Assembly (NCBI RefSeq): GCF_006538705.1
Contig: NZ_BJLP01000002.1
Coordinates: 62,001 to 126,000, forward strand
Direction: 5' to 3'
Length of the DNA: 64,000 nucleotides
Source of the DNA: Cellulomonas uda
Lineage (GTDB): Bacteria > Actinomycetota > Actinomycetes > Actinomycetales > Cellulomonadaceae
A program made the translations under genes and the position numbers. The notes beneath the pieces were generated by a model that was not told the DNA's origin, ran no database searches, and saw nothing but the letters and a program-made list of their open reading frames with translations. Shown here piece by piece: positions 25,743 through 33,164 of this stretch; position 1 is the stretch's first letter, and each line of letters starts with the position of its first letter.

Positions 25743-26360
25743 GTGAACGTGCGCATCGTGGCGTCCGCTGACGTCGATCCCACCGCGACGATCGGCGACG
25801 GGACGTCCGTCTGGCACCTCGCGCAGGTCCGTGACGGGGCGACGCTCGGTGCGGGCTGCGTCGTCGGACGCGGCGCCTACATCGGCTCCGGCGTGCGGAT
25901 CGGCGAGAACTGCAAGGTGCAGAACTACGCGCTCGTGTACGAGCCCGCGGTGCTCGAGGACGGCGTGTTCGTCGGGCCCGCAGCGGTGCTGACCAACGAC
26001 GAGTTCCCGCGTGCGGTGAACCCCGACGGCACGGCCAAGAGCGCGCACGACTGGACGGCGGTGGGCGTCACGCTGCGCGAGGGCGCGTCGGTCGGCGCGC
26101 GCGCCGTGTGCGTCGCGCCCGTGACGGTCGGACGCTGGGCCACGGTCGCCGCCGGTGCGGTCGTGACGAGGGACGTGCCGGACTACGCGCTCGTCGCGGG
26201 TGTCCCGGCGCGCCGGCTCAAGTGGGTGGGACGCGCGGGGGTCCCGCTCGAGGACGCCGGCGGCGGCGTGTTCCGCTGCCCCACCACGGGCGAGGTCTAC
26301 GACGAGCACGACGGCGTGCTGACGCGACGTGCGTCGGCGGACGAGGAGCAGGACGCATGA
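25743..26360 (+). CDS. Hexapeptide-repeat N-acetyltransferase (WbpD/WlbB-like)
   Basis: The 205-residue left-handed beta-helix acetyltransferase has repeated hexapeptides ('ATIGDGTSVWHLAQVRDGAT', 'GCVVGRGAYIGSGVRIGENC') and the conserved 'VQNYALVYEPAVLEDGVFVG' followed by 'GPAAVLTNDEFPRA'. The last is the hallmark of enzymes that N-acetylate the 3-amino group of UDP-GlcNAc(3NH2)A or dTDP-3-amino sugars. The C-terminal 40 residues include 'FRCPTTGEVYDEHDG'. GTG 25743 is the best start (VNVRIVASADVDPTATIGDG); the open frame upstream has no homology. The stop overlaps the next gene as ATGA. It is the first gene of a three-gene operon with an aminotransferase and a dehydrogenase. Confidence 0.88.
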   Translation: MNVRIVASADVDPTATIGDGTSVWHLAQVRDGATLGAGCVVGRGAYIGSGVRIGENCKVQNYALVYEPAVLEDGVFVGPAAVLTNDEFPRAVNPDGTAKSAHDWTAVGVTLREGASVGARAVCVAPVTVGRWATVAAGAVVTRDVPDYALVAGVPARRLKWVGRAGVPLEDAGGGVFRCPTTGEVYDEHDGVLTRRASADEEQDA

Positions 26361-27457
26361 GCGCAACGACGCCCACCACGATCCCGGCGGCCAAGCCGCT
26401 CATCGGTGACGAGGAGCGCGCCGCGGTCGACCGCGTGCTGCGCTCCGGGATGATCGCGCAGGGACCCGAGGTCGCCGCGTTCGAGAAGGAGTTCGGCGAG
26501 GCGCTCGTCGGCGGCCGCGCGTGCGTCGCGGTCAGCTCCGGCACCACCGGCCTGCACCTCGGCCTGCTGGCCGCGGGCATCGGCCCGGGCGACGAGGTGA
26601 TCGTCCCGTCGTTCACGTTCGCCGCGACCGCGAACTCGGTCGCGCTCACGGGCGCGACCCCGGTGTTCGCCGACATCGACCCGCGGACCTACTGCCTGGA
26701 CCCGGCGTCGGTCGAGGCCGCGATCACCGAGCGCACCGCCGCGATCATGCCGGTGCACCTGTACGGCCATCCCGCGGACGTCACGGCCCTCGGCGCGCTC
26801 GCGCAGGCGCACGGCCTGCAGCTGTTCGAGGACGCCGCGCAGGCGCACGGCGCGACGTGGCAGGGCGCGCCGGTCGGCTCGTTCGGCACGTTCGCGATGT
26901 TCTCGCTCTACCCGACGAAGAACATGACGTCCGGCGAGGGCGGCATGGTCTCGTGCGCGACGCCCGAGGTCGTGCGCCAGGTCCAGCTCCTGCGCAACCA
27001 GGGCATGGAGCGCCGCTACGAGAACGAGGTCGTCGGGTTCAACGCGCGCATGACCGACGTGCACGCCGCGATCGGCCGCGTGCAGCTCGGCAAGCTGCCC
27101 GGCTGGACCGCGCAGCGCCAGGCGAACGCCGCGTTCCTGTCCGAGCACCTCGAGGGTGTCGGCGTCCCGTACGTCGCGCCGGGCGCGACGCACGTCTGGC
27201 ACCAGTACACGATCCGTGTCCCGCACGACCGCGACGGGTTCGCGAAGGCCCTGCTCGCCGAGCACGGCGTCGGCTCGGGCGTGTACTACCCGATCCCGAA
27301 CCACCAGCTCCCCTCGTTCGGCCTCGAGTTCGACCTGCCGGTCACCCGCGAGGCGTGCGAGCAGGTGCTGTCCCTGCCGGTGCACCCGGCGCTGAGCGCC
27401 GAGGACCTCGAGCGCGTCGTCGCGGGCGTCAACGCGGTCGCGAAGGCGGGTGCGTGA
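26357..27457 (+). CDS. DegT/DnrJ/EryC1 PLP sugar aminotransferase (WbpE-like)
   Basis: The 366-residue PLP-dependent enzyme would transfer an amino group to a 3-keto nucleotide sugar. It has 'GTTGLHLGLLAAGIGPGDEV', the 'IVPSFTFAATANSVAL' segment, the PLP-contacting Asp/Gln motif 'FEDAAQAHGA' and the internal aldimine lysine in 'SLYPTKNMTSGEGGM'. The C-terminal 'GVYYPIPNHQLPSF' is typical of DegT proteins acting on UDP-hexuronates. It overlaps the acetyltransferase gene by 4 bp and shares TGATG with the dehydrogenase gene, so the three products act together in making a 3-acetamido sugar. The exact substrate is inferred. Confidence 0.93.
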   Translation: MSATTPTTIPAAKPLIGDEERAAVDRVLRSGMIAQGPEVAAFEKEFGEALVGGRACVAVSSGTTGLHLGLLAAGIGPGDEVIVPSFTFAATANSVALTGATPVFADIDPRTYCLDPASVEAAITERTAAIMPVHLYGHPADVTALGALAQAHGLQLFEDAAQAHGATWQGAPVGSFGTFAMFSLYPTKNMTSGEGGMVSCATPEVVRQVQLLRNQGMERRYENEVVGFNARMTDVHAAIGRVQLGKLPGWTAQRQANAAFLSEHLEGVGVPYVAPGATHVWHQYTIRVPHDRDGFAKALLAEHGVGSGVYYPIPNHQLPSFGLEFDLPVTREACEQVLSLPVHPALSAEDLERVVAGVNAVAKAGA

Positions 27458-28446
27458 TGGCGAACCTGCGCGCCGGGCTCATCGGCCTGGGGATGATGGG
27501 GCGCCACCACGCGCGGGTCCTGCGCTCGCTGGACGGCGTCGACCTCGTGGCGGTCGCGGACCCGAGCGGCGACCGGCACGGCGTCGCGGGCGGGCTGCCC
27601 GTGGGCCGCTCCGTCGAGGACCTCATCGCCGCGGGCGTCGACTACGTCACCGCCGCGGTCCCGACGACGCTGCACGAGCAGGTCGCCATCACGCTCGCCG
27701 AGGCGGGCGTGCACTGCCTCGTCGAGAAGCCGCTCGCCCCCGACACCGCGGCCGCGCAGCGCGTCGCTGACGCGTTCGCCTCACGCGGGCTCGTCGGCGC
27801 CGTCGGGCACATCGAGCGCTACAACCCCGCGCTCCAGCACCTGCGCGAGCGGCTCGCCGGGGGCGAGCTCGGCGAGGTGTACCAGGTGGTCACGCGTCGG
27901 CAGGGCCCGTTCCCGGCCCGGATCGCCGACGTCGGCGTGGTCAAGGACCTGGCGACGCACGACATCGACCTCACCGCGTGGGTCACGCAGTCGTCGTTCG
28001 TGTCCGTCGCGGCGCAGACCTCGCTGCAGAGCGGCCGCGAGCACGAGGACCTCGTCGCGGTCGTCGGCAAGCTCGCCGACGGGACCGTCACCAGCCACCT
28101 CGTGAACTGGCTGTCGCCGTTCAAGGAGCGCGTCACCGTCGTGACCGGCGAGCGGGGGGCGTTCGTCGCCGACACGCTCACCGCCGACCTGACGTTCTAC
28201 GCCAACGGCACGGTCCCGACGACGTGGGAGTCGATCGCGAAGTTCCGCGGCGTGAGCGAGGGCGACGTCGTGCGGTTCGCGATCCCGAAGCCCGAGCCGC
28301 TGCGCACCGAGCACGAGGCGTTCCGCGACGCGGTGCTCGGCAAGGAGGTCGACATCGTCACGATGCAGGACGGCCTGGCAACGGTCCGCGTCGCCGAGGC
28401 GGTGCTGCGCTCGGCCGCGACGGGCACCACGCAGCTCCTCGACTGA
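27457..28446 (+). CDS. Gfo/Idh/MocA oxidoreductase (WbpB/WlbA-like)
   Basis: The 329-residue NAD(P)-dependent dehydrogenase has the N-terminal Rossmann motif 'GLIGLGMMGRHHARVL', the conserved 'LVEKPLAPD' with the catalytic-region Lys, and 'GAVGHIERYNPALQ', plus 'VVKDLATHDIDL' with the His/Asp pair seen in UDP-N-acetylglucosaminuronate 3-dehydrogenases. It would oxidise C3 of the nucleotide sugar, making the 3-keto substrate of the preceding aminotransferase. Start ATG 27457 shares bases with the upstream stop. A strong hairpin lies 10 bp after its stop. Confidence 0.92.
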   Translation: MANLRAGLIGLGMMGRHHARVLRSLDGVDLVAVADPSGDRHGVAGGLPVGRSVEDLIAAGVDYVTAAVPTTLHEQVAITLAEAGVHCLVEKPLAPDTAAAQRVADAFASRGLVGAVGHIERYNPALQHLRERLAGGELGEVYQVVTRRQGPFPARIADVGVVKDLATHDIDLTAWVTQSSFVSVAAQTSLQSGREHEDLVAVVGKLADGTVTSHLVNWLSPFKERVTVVTGERGAFVADTLTADLTFYANGTVPTTWESIAKFRGVSEGDVVRFAIPKPEPLRTEHEAFRDAVLGKEVDIVTMQDGLATVRVAEAVLRSAATGTTQLLD

Positions 28447-28456
28447 TCCCGCACCG

Positions 28457-28505
28457 GACGACGACGCGCGCGGTCCCCACCACGGGGGCCGCGCGCGTCG
28501 TCGTC
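28457..28505. terminator. Strong bidirectional terminator hairpin
   Basis: A 22-bp stem (17 perfect bp plus a TCCCC/GGGGG inner part with one G-T pair) with loop ACCAC lies in the 64-bp gap between two convergent genes. No T tract follows, but the stem is very stable and symmetrical, fitting termination from both sides. Confidence 0.85.
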
Positions 28506-28510
28506 GGGCG

Positions 28511-29869
28511 TCAGGACCCGACCGACACCGTGAACAGCGTCGAGCGCAGGCCGAGCGCGATGCGGAACGCGTCGCCCGTGAGGGTCTTGGAGCCCGCCGT
28601 CCCCGTGACCGTCACGGACGTGGCACGGCCGCCGTACGCACCCTTGCCGTCGCGCGTCACGGCGACCTTGGTGACCCGGCCGACGCCGAAGACGCTCTCG
28701 GCCGTCGCGCGGCTGACCGTCACCTGCCACGCGGGGTACGCGTCGTACGTGTCGGCCCGCGCCTTGAGGTACGGATAACCGCTGCGCGCGACGGTGTATC
28801 CCCCGTTGGACGCGCTGAACTGCGTGAACGCGAGCTTGCCGCCGTACGTCCGGACCAGTCCCGCAGTCGCCTTGACGGCCTCGGTGGTGCTCGCGGCCGT
28901 GAACGTCTGCAGCCGGGTGCCCTTGAGGTCGTACTCGGCGAGGCCCTTGAACACCTGGCACGCGGCGGTGTCGCACGTGTCGTACCACCACGGGCGGCTC
29001 GAGTACCCGGCGTCGAACGCGGCGTACGTGCGGGCCGCGACGGCCTGCGCGCGCAGCGCCTGCTGGTGCCAGTAGGACGGCATCTCCGAGGGCACGACGG
29101 ACACGAGGTACGAGGTGTACGTCGTGCCGGCCGTGACGGTCACCGAGCTCGCGGACGTCCCCGTGAGGTTCGCGGCGAGGGTGCCGCGGTACTCGCGCGC
29201 CTTGGAGCCGTTGACGTTGCGCAGCGTGCTGTCCTTGGCGCGCACGGTCACCTTGGTCGACCCGGCGAGGGCGGTGCGCACGCGGCTGCTGGTGTACGGG
29301 TACCAGGTGCCGTTCGCCTTGGCCTGCAGCGCCCACGACGAACCCGAGCGGCGGACCTGCCAGAACGTCACCGTGAGGCGCTTGCCGCCCTGCACGACCG
29401 TCTCCGGCAGCGGCGTCGCGGCGTTCGACGTGCCCGCGACGGGGTTGCTGCCCGCGACCGTCAGGCCCGGCTCCGCGACGAACGTGAGCAGGTGGTCGGT
29501 GTCGTCACGCAGCCAGACCTTGAGAGCGCGCGAGTCCGACCGCGTGGTCGACCCGGTGCCCGGGTAGTAGAACGCGAGGATCGTGCTCGCGGTGCGGCCC
29601 GCCTTCGCCTGGCCCTGCGCGCCGTACTGCGACAACCCGATGCCGTGGCCGAACCCGCGCCCGTCGATCGTCAGGTCGCCGGCAGCCGCCGGCCGGGCGT
29701 CCACGAGCGGCCGCGCGGTGGCGGCGGCGACCGCGCTGTCCGCGGTCCCGCCCAGCGCACCCGGCCGTTCGAGGCTCGAGTCGTCCGCCCAGGCCCCGGG
29801 AGCGGCCGTGCCGACGACGACCGCGGCGACCAGCGCCGCGAGCGCGCCGCGACGCACGCGCGCGCTCAC
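28511..29869 (-). CDS. SpoIID/LytB domain secreted protein
   Basis: The 452-residue protein starts with a signal peptide (about 1-28, cleavage after AWA). It carries the SpoIID/LytB region: 'GFGHGIGLSQYGAQGQAKAG', 'SYLVSVVPSEMPSYWHQQAL' and 'RAQAVAARTYAAF', then 'TFTAASTTEAVKATAGLVRT' with the catalytic-type Glu. In Bacillus, SpoIID is a lytic transglycosylase that cleaves glycan strands lacking stem peptides. The Cys pair near 'CDTAACQ' probably forms a disulfide. The GTG start overlaps the wecB stop by 4 bp, so it is the last gene of the operon amidase > SpoIID-CWB2 > wecB > SpoIID. Confidence 0.88.
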   Translation of the reverse strand: MSARVRRGALAALVAAVVVGTAAPGAWADDSSLERPGALGGTADSAVAAATARPLVDARPAAAGDLTIDGRGFGHGIGLSQYGAQGQAKAGRTASTILAFYYPGTGSTTRSDSRALKVWLRDDTDHLLTFVAEPGLTVAGSNPVAGTSNAATPLPETVVQGGKRLTVTFWQVRRSGSSWALQAKANGTWYPYTSSRVRTALAGSTKVTVRAKDSTLRNVNGSKAREYRGTLAANLTGTSASSVTVTAGTTYTSYLVSVVPSEMPSYWHQQALRAQAVAARTYAAFDAGYSSRPWWYDTCDTAACQVFKGLAEYDLKGTRLQTFTAASTTEAVKATAGLVRTYGGKLAFTQFSASNGGYTVARSGYPYLKARADTYDAYPAWQVTVSRATAESVFGVGRVTKVAVTRDGKGAYGGRATSVTVTGTAGSKTLTGDAFRIALGLRSTLFTVSVGS

Positions 29870-30942
29870 GGCCGACCCTCGAGCGCGTCCTGCAGCACTC
29901 GCACCACCCGGTCGGCGGCGTCACCCGACCCGTACGGCGTCGCCTGCGGCAGCGCACCCGGTCCTCGCAGCGCCACCTGCGCGAGCCGCGCGAGGTCGGC
30001 CTCGTCCGGAAGCAGCACGTTCCATCCCCCCTCGAGCGTCTCGACCCATTCCGTCTCGGTTCGCAGTGTGGCGCACGCGCGCCCCAGGAGGAAGGCCTCC
30101 TTCTGCAGGCCGCCGGAGTCGGTGACCACGCCGACCGAGCCCATCACGGCCGCGACCATCTCCGGGTACGGCAGCGGGTCGGCGACCACGACCGACCCCT
30201 GCGCGAGGTCGATCCCGTGCTCGGCGCAGCGGGCGCGCAGGCGCGGGTGCGCGAGCAGCACGAGCGGCACGGGCAGGGCGGCGAGCGCGGCGACGATCGC
30301 GCGCAGGCGCGCCGGGTCGTCGGTGTTCTCCGCGCGGTGGATCGTCGCGACGAGGTACTCGCCGTCGGGGACGCCGGCCGGGCGGGTCCCCGACGCGGCG
30401 ACCGCGTCACGCACCCGGAAGCACACGTCCGTCATCACGTCGCCCACGAGCACCGACCGCTCGGCCAGCCCCTCGTGCGCGAGGTGGTCCATCGCGACCT
30501 GCGTGGGCGCGAGCAGCAGGTCCGCGGCGTGGTCGGTGAGCACGCGGTTGTGCTCCTCGGGCATGCGCCGGTTGAACGAGCGCAGTCCCGCCTCGAGGTG
30601 CGCGAGCGGCAGGTGGATCTTCACCGCGGCGACCGCGGCCGCGAGCGTCGAGTTGGTGTCGCCGTAGACCAGCACCCAGTCCGGCCGGTGCTCGTCCATG
30701 ACCGCCTCGAGCGGGCCGAGCATGGCGCCGGTCTGCGCACCGTGCGAACCGGACCCGACCGCGAGGTGCACGTCCGGTGCGGGGATGCGCAGGTCGGCGA
30801 AGAACACGTCGGACATCCCCGGGTCGTAGTGCTGACCCGTGTGGACGATCACGTGCTCGGCGCCCGCGCGGCCCAGGGCCTCGGCGATCGGGGCGAGCTT
30901 GACGAACTGCGGACGAGCGCCGACGACGCTCAGGACCTTCAA
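29866..30942 (-). CDS. wecB: Non-hydrolysing UDP-GlcNAc 2-epimerase
   Basis: The 358-residue product converts UDP-GlcNAc to UDP-ManNAc, or the 3-acetamido-uronic form as WbpI does. It has the N-terminal 'VVGARPQFVKLAPIAEAL', 'IVHTGQHYDPGMSDVFF', 'VLVYGDTNSTLAAAVAA', 'LAHLEAGLRSFNRRMPEEHN' and 'VVTDSGGLQKEAFLLGRACA', all family signatures including the allosteric His and catalytic acids. The start is a TTG at 30942 overlapping the upstream TGA as TTGA, with GGTGGAGG as Shine-Dalgarno. Its position inside a cell-wall hydrolase operon is unusual and suggests coordinated regulation of glycan precursor supply and wall remodelling. Confidence 0.95.
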   Translation of the reverse strand: MKVLSVVGARPQFVKLAPIAEALGRAGAEHVIVHTGQHYDPGMSDVFFADLRIPAPDVHLAVGSGSHGAQTGAMLGPLEAVMDEHRPDWVLVYGDTNSTLAAAVAAVKIHLPLAHLEAGLRSFNRRMPEEHNRVLTDHAADLLLAPTQVAMDHLAHEGLAERSVLVGDVMTDVCFRVRDAVAASGTRPAGVPDGEYLVATIHRAENTDDPARLRAIVAALAALPVPLVLLAHPRLRARCAEHGIDLAQGSVVVADPLPYPEMVAAVMGSVGVVTDSGGLQKEAFLLGRACATLRTETEWVETLEGGWNVLLPDEADLARLAQVALRGPGALPQATPYGSGDAADRVVRVLQDALEGRP

Positions 30943-33164
30943 CGCACTGCCTCCACCGCGGAGTCCGGGACCGCGCCCGTGCCGCCGAGCACCTGCAGCA
31001 GCGACACCTCCCGCGCGGCGAACCACCGGTCGGTCGCGGCGGGGACCCCCGCACCCGCGGTGAGCAGGGTCAGCCGACCCAGCACGCCGCCCGTGAGGGA
31101 GTCGACGAGGTTCGCGTCCAGACCGGACGCGAGGACCACCGTACCGGCCTTGAGCGAGGGCTCGTAGGCGTCGGCGACCGCCGCGGCGGTCGCGTACCGG
31201 TCGGTGCCCGACAGGCGCGTGAGCCGCAGGCCGTCCGCGCGCAGGGCGTCCGCCACGCCGCTCGTCACGACGCCCGTGCCGCCGACGATGGTCGCGCTGC
31301 GCGCACCGAGCGCCGTGATCGTCGCGCGGGTCGCGGCCGGGACGCTCGAGCGCGGCACCAGCAGCACGGGCTGGCCGGACGCCGCAGCGGGTCCGCCCGC
31401 GGCGGCCGCGTCGACGAGGTTGGCCGTGACGCCCGACGCGACGACGACGGAGCCCGCGGAGCCGAACGCCCGCGCGACCGCGGCGGCGGTCGCGTACCGG
31501 TCCGCCCCCGACAGGCGCGTGACGGACAGCCCCGCGGCGCGCAGCTGCGCGGACACGTCCGTGGTGAGCACACCCGTGCCGCCGACGAGCACGGCGCTCG
31601 TGGCGCCGCGACGCGTGATCTCGGCCATCGACGCCTCGGGCACGGAGCTGCGTGTCGAGAGGAGCACCGGCGCCTTGATCGAGCGCGCGTACGGCGCGGC
31701 GACGAGCCCGTCGACGAGCGAGGCCTGCTGGCCGGAGACGACCACGACCGTGCGGCCCGTGGGGAACGCGGCGCGACCGATGGCCGCCGCCGTGGCGAAC
31801 CGGTCGTCGCCCGAGAGCCGCTGGACGTCCGACCTCGGGTCGGGCGCCGGGGGCGCCTCGAGGCTGAGGTAGGCGGACATGATCCCGAGCCGCGACCCCA
31901 GCGCGGTGCGCACACCGTCGGTCGTCGGCTTGGCCAGGAGGTACTGCACCGAGCCGGCGGTGGACGTCGCCTTGAGCTGCATGGCCGCGCCCGAGCTCGC
32001 GCGCTGCGAGACCTCGAGGCGCGCCACGTCCGACAGCCGCGGGAACTTCGCGCGGATCTGCGCCTGCGTGATCGTCGTGGTCCAGGTCGCGTACGGGTTG
32101 CGCACGCGCGGGTCGACGGACCAGTGGTCGTCGCGGCTGCGCAGGTAGGGGATCGTCGCGCTCCCCCACACGTCCTCGGAGTTGGTCGTCCGACCGCCGG
32201 TCGACGACGAGTAGTACGTCTCGGCGAGCCGGCCGTCCGGCGCCTGGATCACGCGCGCGTTGCCCGACGCGCGGGTCGCGTCCACGGCCGCGACCCAGTA
32301 CTTGCCGTACCCCGCCTCGGCCTCCTTGTTGTACGCCGTGTACTTCTGGTCGGTCGTCTCGTCGGTGAGGTGCGCGTTGATCGACGAGCGCACGCCCGCC
32401 TGGTACTTGCGGTAGGCGTACGTGCGCGCCGCGATCGCCTGCGCCTGCAGCGCGGACGCCGGCCACGACGACGGCATCTCCGCGATGCCGTAGAGGTACT
32501 CGCTGTTGAGCCGCACGACGCTGACGGTGTTCACCGCGCCGCTCAGCGGGCCGAACGCGAGGCTCCCGCGCTTGTAGCGCACGGTGCCCGACCCACCGTT
32601 GGCGCCGGGCACGCTGACCACACCGCCCTTCCAGGTGAGCGTGAGCTCCGGCCACGTCGACGGGTTGGTGCGGTACTGGGTGCCGTCGACGGTCGTCGAG
32701 ACGCGGGCGGTCCCGCTCGCGGTGGAGTACGTGAACGTGAGCGAGGACGCGGCGACCGACACGGTGGTGCCCGGCGCGGTGCCGAGCGTCCACGTCACGC
32801 CCGAGTCCCGGCTGACGGTGACCGAGGTGACGCCCGCACGGACCTGCACGCGGATCGTCGGGTCGTCGGTGCGCGTCGTGACCTTCGCGGGCGCGTAGTA
32901 GTGCTCGAGGATGTTCGTCGCCGAGCGACCGTCGAGCGCCATGCCGTACGCGCCGAACTGCGACATCCCCAGGCCGTGGCCCCAGCCGCTGCCGTGCACC
33001 GTGAAGGACGCGGGCGCGGCCGCCGGGAGGTCGACGGACGCGGCCGCACGCTCGGTGCGACCGCTCTGCGTCGGGCTCACGGGCGGGTCCGTCGCGGCCG
33101 CCGGGGTCACGACGAGCGTGCTGGTGACGAGCGCCGCGAGCAGCGGCGTGAGGGCTCGGCGCAT
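30939..33164 (-). CDS. SpoIID/LytB protein with three cell-wall-binding repeat 2 modules
   Basis: The 741-residue secreted protein has a signal peptide (about 1-26), a SpoIID/LytB domain (about 60-400) with 'GSGWGHGLGMSQFGAYGMAL', 'EYLYGIAEMPSSWPASALQA' and 'QAIAARTYAYRKYQAGV', and then three cell-wall-binding repeat 2 (PF04122) modules, each opening with RLSGxDRxATAAA ('VQRLSGDDRFATAAAIGR', 'VTRLSGADRYATAAAVAR', 'LTRLSGTDRYATAAAVAD'). The repeats should hold it on the wall, possibly via an anionic polymer. ATG 33164 shares TGATG with the preceding amidase stop. Likely function: lytic cleavage of glycan strands during wall growth. Confidence 0.92.
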   Translation of the reverse strand: MRRALTPLLAALVTSTLVVTPAAATDPPVSPTQSGRTERAAASVDLPAAAPASFTVHGSGWGHGLGMSQFGAYGMALDGRSATNILEHYYAPAKVTTRTDDPTIRVQVRAGVTSVTVSRDSGVTWTLGTAPGTTVSVAASSLTFTYSTASGTARVSTTVDGTQYRTNPSTWPELTLTWKGGVVSVPGANGGSGTVRYKRGSLAFGPLSGAVNTVSVVRLNSEYLYGIAEMPSSWPASALQAQAIAARTYAYRKYQAGVRSSINAHLTDETTDQKYTAYNKEAEAGYGKYWVAAVDATRASGNARVIQAPDGRLAETYYSSSTGGRTTNSEDVWGSATIPYLRSRDDHWSVDPRVRNPYATWTTTITQAQIRAKFPRLSDVARLEVSQRASSGAAMQLKATSTAGSVQYLLAKPTTDGVRTALGSRLGIMSAYLSLEAPPAPDPRSDVQRLSGDDRFATAAAIGRAAFPTGRTVVVVSGQQASLVDGLVAAPYARSIKAPVLLSTRSSVPEASMAEITRRGATSAVLVGGTGVLTTDVSAQLRAAGLSVTRLSGADRYATAAAVARAFGSAGSVVVASGVTANLVDAAAAGGPAAASGQPVLLVPRSSVPAATRATITALGARSATIVGGTGVVTSGVADALRADGLRLTRLSGTDRYATAAAVADAYEPSLKAGTVVLASGLDANLVDSLTGGVLGRLTLLTAGAGVPAATDRWFAAREVSLLQVLGGTGAVPDSAVEAVR

